Shown: positions 18,890-28,242, numbered from the stretch's first letter. The stretch: DNA of 52,670 nucleotides from Bacteroidota bacterium (GCA_005884665.1 VBAT01000010.1:394605-447274); one strand, 5' to 3'. The notes: generated by a model from the letters alone, not told the origin. A program made the numbers and translations.

Positions 18890-20029
18890 ATGGCTACTTT
18901 AAAAAAATCATTTTATAGCACCTGTTATATCGCTGCGATAATTTTTTTAGCGGCTTTTGCTTTTGCCGCTTTCCAGAAAATGCATAACTGGTCAGGATGT
19001 TTACTGGCTTTATTTTTTGTAAGTCTTGCCGTTGCATTCAGGGGAAGTAAGCTTTTTAAGGGCTACTGGTACAGTGTAGTGATTCTTGCAGTGGCTACCT
19101 TAGCAATGTATTTTCCGCAGCACTTTAAAACAGTTAATGGGAAAGAAGCTTCATTTTTTATTCCAATCCTGTTGCAGGTGATTATGTTTGGAATGGGAAC
19201 TGAATTAAGCCTTAAAGATTTTGCAAAGGTGATGCGAATGCCCAGGGGAGTAATTGTTGGTATCGTATGTCATTATACCATTATGCCATTAGTAGGTTTT
19301 TCAGTAGCCCGTCTTTTTAATTTTCCCAGTGAGGTTGCGGCAGGAATTATTTTGATTGGCTGTTGCCCCAGTGGTCTTGCCTCTAATGTGATGTGCTATC
19401 TGGCAAAGGCTAATCTTGCCTTATCGGTCTCAGTTACAACAGTCTCTACACTATTAGCGCCGTTCTTAACTCCATTGCTGATGAAATTACTTGGGGGTAG
19501 TTTTATAACAATAGATCTATGGGCAATGGTTTGGGATATCACAAAGATTGTGATAATACCTATCGCAGCAGGACTGGCATTTCACTATATCGTCCGGGGA
19601 AAAATAAAATGGTTAGATAAAGCCATGCCGGTTATTTCAATGGTAGGTATCGCATTGGTATTACTCGTTATCACAGCAGCAGGAAGAGATAATTTGTTAA
19701 AAGTGGGAGGCCTATTGATAGTAGCCACGTTCATACACAACATGGCTGGTTATTTTCTCGGTTATTGGTCGGCTCGTCTATTGAAGTTTCCGGAGAGAGA
19801 TTGTCGGACAATTGCTTTGGAAGTGGGTATGCAAAATGCCGGGCTTGCCGCTGCACTTGCTAAAGGCATGGGTAAAATAGCCACCGTGGGCCTGGCTTCT
19901 GTAATATTCGGAACTATGATGAACGTAACAGGTTCATCATTGGCAAGCTGGTGGCATAACAGGACACCCGGCGATGAACCAGCAGAAACGAAATCTACTG
20001 ATGAACTACAAAGTCATTTATCACTTTAA
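18890..20029 (+). CDS. BASS-family (bile acid:sodium symporter-like) organic-acid transporter
   Basis: An inner-membrane secondary transporter of 379 residues with about ten hydrophobic segments. Two signature stretches identify the family: IILIGCCPSGLASNVMCYL (about residues 153-171) and ALEVGMQNAGLAAALA (about 306-321), the discontinuous helices that bind sodium and substrate. BASS members carry bile acids, pantothenate, pyruvate and other carboxylates, usually with sodium. Here the gene opens a plus-strand operon with an exported RraA-like aldolase and an exported sugar-acid dehydratase. A carboxylate made by those enzymes, such as pyruvate or a 2-keto-3-deoxy acid, is therefore the best guess for its substrate. 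That assignment is inference from context. The protein ends in a hydrophilic tail of about 25 residues. Confidence 0.85.
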   Translation: MATLKKSFYSTCYIAAIIFLAAFAFAAFQKMHNWSGCLLALFFVSLAVAFRGSKLFKGYWYSVVILAVATLAMYFPQHFKTVNGKEASFFIPILLQVIMFGMGTELSLKDFAKVMRMPRGVIVGIVCHYTIMPLVGFSVARLFNFPSEVAAGIILIGCCPSGLASNVMCYLAKANLALSVSVTTVSTLLAPFLTPLLMKLLGGSFITIDLWAMVWDITKIVIIPIAAGLAFHYIVRGKIKWLDKAMPVISMVGIALVLLVITAAGRDNLLKVGGLLIVATFIHNMAGYFLGYWSARLLKFPERDCRTIALEVGMQNAGLAAALAKGMGKIATVGLASVIFGTMMNVTGSSLASWWHNRTPGDEPAETKSTDELQSHLSL

Positions 20030-20040
20030 ACATAATAACT

Positions 20041-20991
20041 ATGACCAGGTATTTGTTGTTTTTTTTAGTAGCTATTAGCATTGGCCGGCCATCTAATAGC
20101 CAGCAGGTACAAATAAGTAAGGAAGAACTTATTTCTTTGACTCCCGAGTGGAAAGGCGAACGTTTTCCCGATGGAAGACCTAAAGTACCGGATGATATTA
20201 TCCGCAGGATGAAAGCAGTAAGTGTGGAAGAGGCATGGGCCACCATGAATAATGCGGGATACAGGTACCAGATTGCTGAAGGATGGGAAGTAATCAATCC
20301 TGATAGTGTATTATGTGGCCGTGCAGTAACTACAACATTTATGCCCGGCCGGCCGGACGTATGGAAGGCAATTGATTCATTAGGAAAAAAGGAAGGAAGA
20401 AGATCTCAAAATGTTTGGACTGTCGAAATGTTGGTAAAAGGCGATGTATATGTAGCTGATCAGTTCGGAGCAAAAAAAAATGGGCCTACTATCGGGGATA
20501 ATGTAGGCAATGCCATCTATGCAAGAACAGGTAACGGAATTGTGTACGATGGTGCACTACGGGATTTGGAGGGATTAAAGGAAATCGGAGGTTTCACCTC
20601 TTATTATACCAGTTATGATCCATCTTATCACAATCCGGGAGGTGGACAGAATAGAGATTTGACCACAATGATAGTAGGCATTAATCATCCTACACGTATC
20701 CGTACGGTAACTGTAATGCCAGGAGATGTTGTGTTAGGAAAAATGGGAGTTGTTGTTTTTATTCCTCCTCAATTAGCAGAAAGGGTTGTAAAGACATCTG
20801 AGATCGTTCGTTTAAGAGACCAGTTCGGTCACCTTCGTTTGAGGGAAGGAAAATATACAGCAGGTCAAATTGATGCCCGCTGGACTGATGAAATAGAAAA
20901 AGATTTCTCAAAGTGGCTTAATGATCATATTAATGAATTGCCTGTCGGAAAAGAACAGATACAGGAATATCTTAAGGACCGTACCTGGTAA
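20041..20991 (+). CDS. exported RraA-like aldolase
   Basis: RraA-fold enzymes include class II pyruvate aldolases that split 4-hydroxy-2-oxo acids such as 4-hydroxy-4-methyl-2-oxoglutarate. The core here (about residues 60-260) has the metal-site motif GIVYDGALRDLEGLKEIG (near residues 174-191), preceded by VYVADQFGAKKNGPTIGDN. The Arg-Asp pair (RD) and the aspartate of YDG match the ligand and active-site positions of the family. The protein starts with an apparent signal peptide (about 1-21, ending RPSNSQ), which is unusual because most RraA-like proteins are cytosolic. At 316 residues it also has an N-terminal extension and a C-terminal helical tail. It begins 11 bases after the symporter gene and is followed by an exported dehydratase. 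Cleavage of a 2-keto-3-deoxy sugar acid outside the cytoplasm is my inference. Confidence 0.8.
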   Translation: MTRYLLFFLVAISIGRPSNSQQVQISKEELISLTPEWKGERFPDGRPKVPDDIIRRMKAVSVEEAWATMNNAGYRYQIAEGWEVINPDSVLCGRAVTTTFMPGRPDVWKAIDSLGKKEGRRSQNVWTVEMLVKGDVYVADQFGAKKNGPTIGDNVGNAIYARTGNGIVYDGALRDLEGLKEIGGFTSYYTSYDPSYHNPGGGQNRDLTTMIVGINHPTRIRTVTVMPGDVVLGKMGVVVFIPPQLAERVVKTSEIVRLRDQFGHLRLREGKYTAGQIDARWTDEIEKDFSKWLNDHINELPVGKEQIQEYLKDRTW

Positions 20992-21052
20992 TGAAATGTA
21001 ATTAACTATCATTTTTTACTTTTTTAATAATGGGAAAATAAAATATAACAAG

Positions 21053-22327
21053 ATGAAAAATTCAAGAAGATCATTCATAACAAAAGCAGCTGTGGCTGCA
21101 GCTATGACGCCTTTTGCATCTTTGTCAACTTTCGGACAGGGTCTCACGGAAGCAATTGATAAAACACCTAAACCTTCTCCGCCCTCCGATTTAAAAATCA
21201 CTGATGTTAGGTGTGCTTATTCAGGAGGCGGCTTATTTGTAAAAATTTCTACGAACCAGGATATCGTGGGCTATGGCGAAGCCGTAGACGCCATTGGGGG
21301 AACCTATTATTTAGTTCAACGTCTTGGCAGGCAACTAAACGGGAGAAGTCCCTTATCTCCAAACGTCATTTTTGAGCAATTCCGCAAACAAGCTTTTTTT
21401 GGCGGTGCACAATCAGGCATGTATGTAGCTGTGCTAAGCGCTTTTGATGCTGCACTGTGGGATCTGTGCGGAAAAGCACTAGGCTTACCTATTTATCAAT
21501 TATTGGGGGGAAAATTTCGTGATAAAGTGAGAGTTTATTGCGATACCCAGTTATATTCCGTTCGCAATCCTAAACCTGAAGAATATGCGAAAGTGGCGAG
21601 AGCTGCCATTGACAGGGGATATACCGCCATAAAATTTGATATTGACGAAGCAAACGATCCCAACAAATTTGACAGGTGGAACTGGACTGCCAGCAATGCC
21701 GAAATAGAAAGAATGTATAATTCCATTGCCGCTGCCCGGAAAGAAGTTGGTCCTCATATTGATATTTGTGTGGACATGCATGGACGTTATGATGCACCGA
21801 CGGGAAGAAAGGTGGCAAAAGTGATGGAACCTCTAAATCTCATGTGGCTGGAAGAGCCTGTTCCTGCCGATAATGTCGATGTATATAAAACTATCACGCA
21901 AGAAACAAGCACCCCTATTTGTGGAGGGGAAAATTTTTATCTGACTTATGGATATACACGTTTATTATCAGAGGCAGCAATAGATATAATAATGCCGGAT
22001 CTTCAGAAATGTGGTGGTCTGGGCGAAGGGCAGCGTATTGCAAATATTGCAAACGCCTACTACACGCCTTTTTCACCTCACATGGTGGGTTCATTTCTTG
22101 GAGCGATGGCCACTGCGCATGTTTGCGCTTCAGTCCCTAATTTCCATATTCTCGAATGGCAAAGCGCATCCGATACAGAACCCAAATGGAAAGATATTGT
22201 TAAATACGATAAGCCTTTTATTGAGAAAGGATTTTTGGTTGTATCAGACAAGCCAGGAATTGGAGTGGAGATCAACGAAGAAGGGTTGAAAAAATATGCA
22301 ACACCCAATGTTCCATTCTTTGAATAA
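21053..22327 (+). CDS. exported enolase-superfamily sugar-acid dehydratase (galactonate-dehydratase-like)
   Basis: Members of the mandelate racemase/muconate lactonising enzyme group with this pattern dehydrate aldonic acids. Visible active-site segments are TAIKFDIDEAN on the second barrel strand, DICVDMHGRYD (metal Asp and catalytic His), MWLEEPVPADN (metal Glu), CGGENFY (metal Glu), DIIMPDLQKCGG and FSPHMVGS (catalytic His). The Asp-x-His arrangement is that of D-galactonate and mannonate dehydratases. The N-terminus NSRRSFITKAAVAAAM resembles a twin-arginine signal with a region after it ending TFGQG, so the folded enzyme is probably exported through Tat. It is the last gene of the symporter-aldolase-dehydratase operon and is followed by a strong hairpin. 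The exact acid cannot be read; galactonate, xylonate or arabinonate are possible. Confidence 0.85.
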   Translation: MKNSRRSFITKAAVAAAMTPFASLSTFGQGLTEAIDKTPKPSPPSDLKITDVRCAYSGGGLFVKISTNQDIVGYGEAVDAIGGTYYLVQRLGRQLNGRSPLSPNVIFEQFRKQAFFGGAQSGMYVAVLSAFDAALWDLCGKALGLPIYQLLGGKFRDKVRVYCDTQLYSVRNPKPEEYAKVARAAIDRGYTAIKFDIDEANDPNKFDRWNWTASNAEIERMYNSIAAARKEVGPHIDICVDMHGRYDAPTGRKVAKVMEPLNLMWLEEPVPADNVDVYKTITQETSTPICGGENFYLTYGYTRLLSEAAIDIIMPDLQKCGGLGEGQRIANIANAYYTPFSPHMVGSFLGAMATAHVCASVPNFHILEWQSASDTEPKWKDIVKYDKPFIEKGFLVVSDKPGIGVEINEEGLKKYATPNVPFFE

Positions 22328-22400
22328 CTTTATTAAAAGACCAAATTCCTGTTAGAGTTGGAACGTTAAAGCCTGGATACATGGGGCTATAATTAAACCA

Positions 22401-22431
22401 AATAACAAAAGCGTGTCTCGCTTCTGTTATT
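22401..22431. terminator. hairpin between convergent operons
   Basis: AATAACA-A-AAGCG, loop TGTCT, CGCTT-C-TGTTATT gives twelve base pairs with a single A-C mismatch. It sits 74 bases after the dehydratase stop and 109 bases after the end of the convergent CE6 gene, and is followed on the plus strand by a T-rich stretch. It probably ends the plus-strand operon and may act both ways. Confidence 0.65.
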
Positions 22432-22539
22432 ATTCTTATCAGTCAAATTACCTGTAACAACTAAAGAATATTTATCGCTGGCTTCTTATTCTTTAAAAAG
22501 GGCCCAGGCATTGTGAAAATTCATTTCATATCGATTTGC

Positions 22540-23376
22540 TTACTTTCTAACTCCCAGCAGTGTAAGCATTTGTTCAGCATACCTTATCCCCAGCATCCTG
22601 TAACCTTCTGCAGTGAAGTGCAGGTTATCCGGAGCATCGGGGCAACCAGCAGATGATATTACGTAAGAATTCTTAATCATTTGCGGCAAGGTGGCAATAA
22701 TCTTATTCATACCTGCGCAAATACCGCCCTGGTCCGCATTCACCGTCTCACCTGCAAGCAATGGAACTTTTTTTGCTTTAAGGTGGAGGTCTTTTAGTAA
22801 ATTATCATATACGACTTTTACTTTTTTTGTCCAGAGAGAATCATTTGGGTTTGATTCACCCTGGTGTAATAATATGCCTTTAATAACGCCATCCTTTTGT
22901 GCAATCTTCGCCAGCTCCACCAACCGGCCATAAGGATTGCCATCGTATTGATTAATCATACCTATCATCCATTGTGGTGCAGTACTTACATAAGACCGAT
23001 AATTGTCTTTATCAAACAATTCAATCTTACAACCGCCTACAGAGACATTAATAATACCAACTCGAACATCTTTTGGCAGATTAGCTACCAGTGTCCTGCC
23101 AAAATAATCGGCAGGCGTAAGACCGGTTTTACACCTGCTCAATGGTGGTACAGCAGTATACCAATTGCCTTTCGTACGCTTAAGATCGGGACAATCAACT
23201 GCTTGCAATACCCGGAAACGCGGGTCAACATCAACGGTATCCTGGGGCCGAATTCTTGCATTGCCTTCCATGTTTGATTGACCGAAGCAAAGAAAGATGT
23301 AAAATTTTTTATCCTGGGAAAAAGATGCCACTGCCGTAATTATAAAAGCAGAGGTTAGCATTAATTTAATCTTCAT
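22540..23376 (-). CDS. exported CE6/SASA-type acetyl esterase
   Basis: A 278-residue SGNH-fold esterase, likely removing acetyl groups from xylan or from sugars. A signal peptide (1-20, ending VASFSQ) is followed by the block-I motif FLCFGQSNMEGNA with nucleophile Ser34. GIINVSVGGCKIELFDK is block II (the oxyanion glycine), LLHQGESNPNDS is block III and DNLHFTAEGYRMLG carries the catalytic Asp-His pair near the end. This set matches carbohydrate esterase family 6 and the related sialate-O-acetylesterase domain. It is the last gene of the minus-strand run 33764-22540, and its presence supports an acetylated hemicellulose as the target. Confidence 0.85.
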   Translation of the reverse strand: MKIKLMLTSAFIITAVASFSQDKKFYIFLCFGQSNMEGNARIRPQDTVDVDPRFRVLQAVDCPDLKRTKGNWYTAVPPLSRCKTGLTPADYFGRTLVANLPKDVRVGIINVSVGGCKIELFDKDNYRSYVSTAPQWMIGMINQYDGNPYGRLVELAKIAQKDGVIKGILLHQGESNPNDSLWTKKVKVVYDNLLKDLHLKAKKVPLLAGETVNADQGGICAGMNKIIATLPQMIKNSYVISSAGCPDAPDNLHFTAEGYRMLGIRYAEQMLTLLGVRK

Positions 23377-23534
23377 AACAGTTGAGTTGAATGTTGTTGA
23401 ATTTTTATTGAACAGTCGGTTTTTTCATGTTTAAATCGTCTGCAGCAAAGCTGTTTAGGCACCACAATTCATGTTCACCTCGGATTGCGCCATTTTTAGT
23501 GTTTTGAGAACTGGTCCAGAACCACGATCATAAA

Positions 23535-24530
23535 TTATCGCATTTTCACTCTAAGTAAGTATTGGGTAGCCGTTATATAAATGGTACTCCCATCAGGAGT
23601 TAGTGCACAATTAGAGGCAGTTACTCCGTTAATTTTTATCTTCCCTATTAATTCGCCTGTCTTGGTAAATATCCAAATCCCACCAGGGCCAGCGGCAAAT
23701 ATGTTGCCTTTATTGTCAATCTTAAAACCATCACAAAGGCCTGCGGCTTTTTCGCTACTTGCATTATAAAAAATTGTTGCGTTTGATAAAGTGCCACTCG
23801 AAGTAATATCATATCTATACCATACTTTCTTCCTGTTATCAGAATTGGAAACAAGCAGCGTTTTGCCGTCGGGCATAATTCCGATTCCGTTTGGCGACTC
23901 TATAGAATCAATTAACAAAGTAATTTTTCCTGCTTTGTCTAATTTATAGACACCCTGGTAAGCCAGTTCTTTTTTTGGATCGCGATCGCCTCTTTCAAAA
24001 CCGTAGGAGGGATCGGTAAAATATAGGTCACCATTTTTTGCAAGAAACAGATCATTCGGACTGTTAAGTCTTTTCCCATCATATGCCCCTGCAATGGTAA
24101 CAAACCTTATCATTGGTGCATTAAGAGGTGCATCCATCATTGCTACTCTTCTATCACCATGTTGGCAAATCAATAATTTCCCATCATGTGAAAGAACAAG
24201 TCCGTTAGGCCCCATGAACCCTCCACGTTTTACTGTATCCGTATAACCGCCCGGTTGCAGGTACAATTCTTTTCCTTTGGCTTCGGTCCACTTGTAGACA
24301 ATGTTACCGGGTACGTCGGAAAACAAAAGCATTTGCTCTTTTTCAACCCACAACGGACCTTCTGTAAATTGAAAGCCTGTCGCAACTGTTTCAACCTTTG
24401 CATCTTTATTTATGAGTTTGGAAAGTTTTTTTGAAATGAATTCAATGGTCCCGGTCCCTGCTTTGGTTTCTTGTGTATGTCCGGGGAATGCAGTTGAAAG
24501 TAAAATCAGCAAAAAAGAAGTTTTCTTCAT
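23535..24530 (-). CDS. exported SMP-30/gluconolactonase-like lactonase
   Basis: A six-bladed propeller of the SMP-30/gluconolactonase family, expected to open sugar lactones to aldonic acids with a divalent metal. The metal-site segments are visible: GFQFTEGPLWVEKE (Glu), LNSPNDLFLAKNGDLYFTDP (Asn), SIESPNGIGIMPDGK (Asn) and LLVSNSDN (Asp). A signal peptide (about 1-19, ending AFPGHTQ) places it in the periplasm. Length of 331 is typical. It lies between a GH51 and a CE6 gene in the same direction, downstream of an exported PQQ-type dehydrogenase. A PQQ sugar dehydrogenase makes a lactone, so the pair forms two consecutive steps of sugar oxidation outside the cytoplasm. Confidence 0.87.
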   Translation of the reverse strand: MKKTSFLLILLSTAFPGHTQETKAGTGTIEFISKKLSKLINKDAKVETVATGFQFTEGPLWVEKEQMLLFSDVPGNIVYKWTEAKGKELYLQPGGYTDTVKRGGFMGPNGLVLSHDGKLLICQHGDRRVAMMDAPLNAPMIRFVTIAGAYDGKRLNSPNDLFLAKNGDLYFTDPSYGFERGDRDPKKELAYQGVYKLDKAGKITLLIDSIESPNGIGIMPDGKTLLVSNSDNRKKVWYRYDITSSGTLSNATIFYNASSEKAAGLCDGFKIDNKGNIFAAGPGGIWIFTKTGELIGKIKINGVTASNCALTPDGSTIYITATQYLLRVKMR

Positions 24531-24669
24531 AATATTTGGTTGAGATAGTTGAACAATCGTACATGAGCCTTTGAATTTGTAAATAAGTGTTCAAAATTCC
24601 ATATCTAAATGAGACTGTTGTTTTTTATAGTCGCTAGTATATATGATCAGAAAATTGACTCATAAAATC

Positions 24670-26814
24670 CTACTGTCCGGTTTGTATTTGTAATATGTTT
24701 ACAGAATAAGGATCAAGTGTTCTGGTAAATACCGGCTTAATTCCATTTACCGTCGATGTTACCGGCGCTATTTTCTCAGGATCAGTGATGGAATTAGTAT
24801 CCTCGGGCTTTTGTCCTTTTACCACTATCAGTGTAGCGTTTGGCGATACTTTGGCTGCACCTTTCAGGTTTATAGTTATGGATTGCTTTTTGCCCATTGT
24901 ATTTACAACTTTGAGATAGACAATCCCTGTTTTTTCATCTTTTGTGGCAGAATAAAATACAGTGGGAACAAGTGGGGCAATTTTAATTCCATCTGTACTA
25001 TCTCTTCGGGTGAGTGGGCGGGGTTGAGTGGGAATATTTTCTGCTGTCACCGGCACAATTTTATTACCCAAATAATTGCTGAATAATTTCTGTACATAAT
25101 AGGCCGGTGAACCATAACTGCTCATTGAGTTATAACCAATCAGGTCCGAATCCCATTGCCATGCTTTGGGAGCGGTAGCTGTATTTGTATTGACATTGAC
25201 AAAAAGAGGCGCATAACATGACATGATTATCAAGTCTGAATTACGTTCCATGCCTGTCATCCATGCAGCATCGCCTAACGCTGCATTTAAATTAGTGGTG
25301 GGTGCGCCTTCACGGGTAGCCCATTCTCCAACAAATATTTTAGGTCCGTTGCGATCATATTTATCATACTGAGAGGCGTTTTCCCACATGGCCCATGAGT
25401 TTCGGTAATAATGCTCATCGAGTACCGCCGGTTTTTTCCCCGATGTTACTTTTTGAGTCGGGTATTGTGCATCAGCAATAGTTGAAATGCAGATCAATTG
25501 CGGGTATTTTTTTTCTATGGCTTCCCTGAATTGTGTAAACCTGCCGTCATAACTACCTGATCTGTCAAACCAGTCTTCATTGCCTATTTCTACATAAGTC
25601 AGCTTGAACGGTTTCGGATGGCCGTCCGCCGCACGTTTAGCTCCCCAATAAGTAGTCACATCTCCTATTGCGTACTCAATTTCATCTAATGCATCATCTA
25701 CATAGGGTTGAAGCAATGAGCCAGCATCAATATGATCCCCATTTAAAGAATAACCGGCATATACTCCCAGCACTGCCTCCCCTCCAATATCTTCACACCA
25801 TTTTAAAAACTCGAGGTATCCCAAACCATCCGATGCACGATAACCCCACGAACCTTTATGGCCCGGCCTGGTTTCGATTGGACCTAAAGTTTGTTTCCAT
25901 GGAAAAGCATCTGTGATCAATGGTCCTTCAAGGTAGTTACCCCCTGGAAAGCGCAAAAATTTAGGTTTCATATCAACCAACATTTGCATAATGTCTGGTC
26001 TGAAGCCATTTGGTTCGTCTTTATATGTGGGCGGAAATAATGAAACAAGATTGAAATAATAAAGACCCGTCCGGTTAGTGGAGATCACAAACCGTGCATC
26101 AGAGGTAGGCTTCACATCAGCTGATGTGGTTAATGTCAGCTCATATTTTTTCCAGAATGTACTTTTCACAAGATCAATTGTACCGGACGCATAAATTATT
26201 TTACCGTCGTAACTTTCAATTGTTACGTTTATTGGGCCAGCTGTATTGTCTTCGATTACCGGCCCTGTTGGTTGCGCAGGCTGTTGAGACCCTGGGCGGC
26301 GGAAAGGCTGGATAGTTCCAGTACCTTTTAGATAGAAAGATGCTTTATAAGTCGTGCGGGGTTTTACAGGTATACCCCAATAGCCCTCATTTGCAATACC
26401 CACTCTGCCCCCTGCTTTTTCAACTGTAAGCCGTAAACAGCTTTGCAATGCACCATTAATAGCATGGCGGCGTTCATCAAAAGGAACGTTGTCCTGTGTT
26501 GCTGCAATTATCTTCATGGTTGCTTTTGAATTGAGGGTATCTTCCTGGACAAGACTCCATCCTTCAGGTTTGGTTGGATTATCCTTAAATGCGCGGTTTC
26601 GAATCAGTTCTGCATACAAACCACCGTCATAGGAATGATTGATCTCCTCCGTCATTAATCCATAAAGCATTGGACTTACATTGGCCCCGGGTCCGGTTAA
26701 ATCTAAAGTTATGGTCGTCTTTTGTGCATTCGTGCCAGAATGTACAAAGACCGATAACCCCAATGCCAAAAAGCTTATTTTTAAAATGTGTTTTCTGAAT
26801 GTGTTCTTTTTCAT
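24670..26814 (-). CDS. exported multidomain GH51 alpha-L-arabinofuranosidase
   Basis: Removes alpha-L-arabinofuranosyl side chains. A signal peptide (about 1-30, ending SGTNAQ) leads into a domain starting NVSPMLYGLMTEEINHSYDGG. Residues about 100-262 look like a CBM4/9-type sandwich (RTTYKASFYLKG, FWKKYELTLTT, YYFNLVSLFPPTYK). The GH51 barrel has FLRFPGGNYLEG, acid/base Glu413 in YVEIGNEDWF and nucleophile Glu497 in FVGEWATREG, and the chain ends in an all-beta domain. At 714 residues it is the long, CBM-carrying type and differs clearly from the 506-residue GH51 at the start of the window. A proline-rich insert at about 172-188 lies inside the CBM region. It is flanked by the SMP-30 and bicupin genes in one direction. 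Confidence 0.92.
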   Translation of the reverse strand: MKKNTFRKHILKISFLALGLSVFVHSGTNAQKTTITLDLTGPGANVSPMLYGLMTEEINHSYDGGLYAELIRNRAFKDNPTKPEGWSLVQEDTLNSKATMKIIAATQDNVPFDERRHAINGALQSCLRLTVEKAGGRVGIANEGYWGIPVKPRTTYKASFYLKGTGTIQPFRRPGSQQPAQPTGPVIEDNTAGPINVTIESYDGKIIYASGTIDLVKSTFWKKYELTLTTSADVKPTSDARFVISTNRTGLYYFNLVSLFPPTYKDEPNGFRPDIMQMLVDMKPKFLRFPGGNYLEGPLITDAFPWKQTLGPIETRPGHKGSWGYRASDGLGYLEFLKWCEDIGGEAVLGVYAGYSLNGDHIDAGSLLQPYVDDALDEIEYAIGDVTTYWGAKRAADGHPKPFKLTYVEIGNEDWFDRSGSYDGRFTQFREAIEKKYPQLICISTIADAQYPTQKVTSGKKPAVLDEHYYRNSWAMWENASQYDKYDRNGPKIFVGEWATREGAPTTNLNAALGDAAWMTGMERNSDLIIMSCYAPLFVNVNTNTATAPKAWQWDSDLIGYNSMSSYGSPAYYVQKLFSNYLGNKIVPVTAENIPTQPRPLTRRDSTDGIKIAPLVPTVFYSATKDEKTGIVYLKVVNTMGKKQSITINLKGAAKVSPNATLIVVKGQKPEDTNSITDPEKIAPVTSTVNGIKPVFTRTLDPYSVNILQIQTGQ

Positions 26815-26836
26815 GCTTTTTGTGTTTTTTAAAATC

Positions 26837-26859
26837 TATTATCGTATCGAAAGATAATA
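26837..26859. promoter_or_regulatory. inverted repeat in the leader of the long GH51 gene
   Basis: TATTATC and GATAATA form a 7-bp stem with a 9-base loop, 23-45 bases upstream of the GH51 start. It is AT-rich and could be an operator or a leader hairpin; chance is a fair alternative. Confidence 0.25.
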
Positions 26860-26972
26860 AGCAAGTTATTCAAATTACTGCCTGTGTTATTGGCAGACCC
26901 CGTACGCGTTTGACACAAGCCGGGAAATTCAATTAACTAAATAGCAAAAATTTTATATTTTCTTCATATTGG

Positions 26973-28190
26973 CTATCGCTGATCATCATCACCCATTACA
27001 TCATAGCCACGCCACTTAAATTCTTTTGCCAAACCAGATGCACTTGGCCAGGCAATCTTATGTTGCTCACTCGCCACCCATTTTTTACGGTTTTCTTCTG
27101 TATCAAACGAAATCTGGATCTGGTAGTTATAAGTTGTTGGCTCGGCCTGTATCGATTTGGCTATATCTTCCGGGAAAAGGCGTAATAGTTTAGAACTAAG
27201 ATAACCTTGTTGAACGGTCATAGCAGGGACATAAATAGAATAGTACATCTTTTCAAAAGACTCAGCATTTTCTTTAGGAACGATAAAATCCATTTGTAAT
27301 ACGATGGCTTTTGGTTTTAGCAGGGGTTTTGATATGTTCAAACCTTTTTCCTTAGACGCATTTATACCAATTACTAATAGTTCAAGCCCTTCTTTGCTAT
27401 CGGCGGCTAAGGTTATCTTTTCTCCCAGCTTTCCATAAAAGGCATCGTCTGCTTTAACGGCGGCTATTTCATTATTAATTGAAACAGTGCCCGAGCCTTT
27501 AATAACATAATATACTTCCTCAATACCTTCGAGCTGACGTGGCCCGCTTGTACTGTCGGGTGCAATCACCAGGTGATCGACATGATTCCAATCTGTCCTG
27601 AAGATATCGGGCCCAAAAACACGGCGATAGAGGACACTATTACCTGCCGTGGAAAGTTTCACCGGTTTAAGTTTATTTTGCTCCAACCGGCCTGATACAA
27701 ACACCGGAATAAGATCAATCGCTGCACCTACACGGGTATCACCAAGGTCGAAATTATCTGCCCGGCCTTTTGTTTCACTAACGGCAAAATTCAACCAACG
27801 AACAGGTTCTTTGGATGAATTATAAATTGCATGAGCATCACCCATCTTACAGGGGACAATTGCCGGCGCTTTTATTTTTGATGTTCTCCCATTGATGGTA
27901 AATTCTGCTTCACCAGTTAAAAGAACATACATTTCTTCAATTGTATGGTGAAAATGATGGCCAATGCCTGATTTGGCATTGATGACACCTGCATGTAAAT
28001 AGAGAAAGTTGGTTGACAGTTCAGTTCGGCCGATCAACTGCGTGAATGCCATTTGTCCCGCTCCCGCATGTACTGCAGTCAAATTTCTGTATTTAGACGG
28101 ATCATTGCGGACAATACGATCCTTAAGAGTTTGTGCCGTAGCAACAACCATTGAAAACGTCATCAGTAATATTGCAGTCAATCGTTTCAT
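26973..28190 (-). CDS. exported bicupin with C-terminal ferredoxin-like domain
   Basis: After a signal peptide (about 1-19, ending VVATAQ) there are two cupin barrels. The first has GHHFHHTIEEMYVLLTGEAEF (about 75-95), with the His-x-x-His...Glu arrangement of a metal site. The second has GPRQLEGIEEVYYVIKGSGTV and appears to have lost the paired histidines. Residues about 300-400 (VLQMDFIVPKENAESFEKMYYSIYVPAM onward, pieces AESFEKMYYS and SFDTEENRKKWVAS) resemble a dimeric alpha-beta monooxygenase-like domain. Single cupins in sugar loci can catalyse isomerisation or linearisation of uronate products, or dioxygenation, but I cannot assign a reaction here. It lies between the PQQ dehydrogenase and the GH51 gene, so a step in the same sugar route is possible. 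This domain order is one I do not recognise from a named enzyme. Confidence 0.65.
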   Translation of the reverse strand: MKRLTAILLMTFSMVVATAQTLKDRIVRNDPSKYRNLTAVHAGAGQMAFTQLIGRTELSTNFLYLHAGVINAKSGIGHHFHHTIEEMYVLLTGEAEFTINGRTSKIKAPAIVPCKMGDAHAIYNSSKEPVRWLNFAVSETKGRADNFDLGDTRVGAAIDLIPVFVSGRLEQNKLKPVKLSTAGNSVLYRRVFGPDIFRTDWNHVDHLVIAPDSTSGPRQLEGIEEVYYVIKGSGTVSINNEIAAVKADDAFYGKLGEKITLAADSKEGLELLVIGINASKEKGLNISKPLLKPKAIVLQMDFIVPKENAESFEKMYYSIYVPAMTVQQGYLSSKLLRLFPEDIAKSIQAEPTTYNYQIQISFDTEENRKKWVASEQHKIAWPSASGLAKEFKWRGYDVMGDDDQR

Positions 28191-28242
28191 AATGATGAGA
28201 AGATTTAGATATCCTTAAAAATCATTTCTATTTGGCATTACA

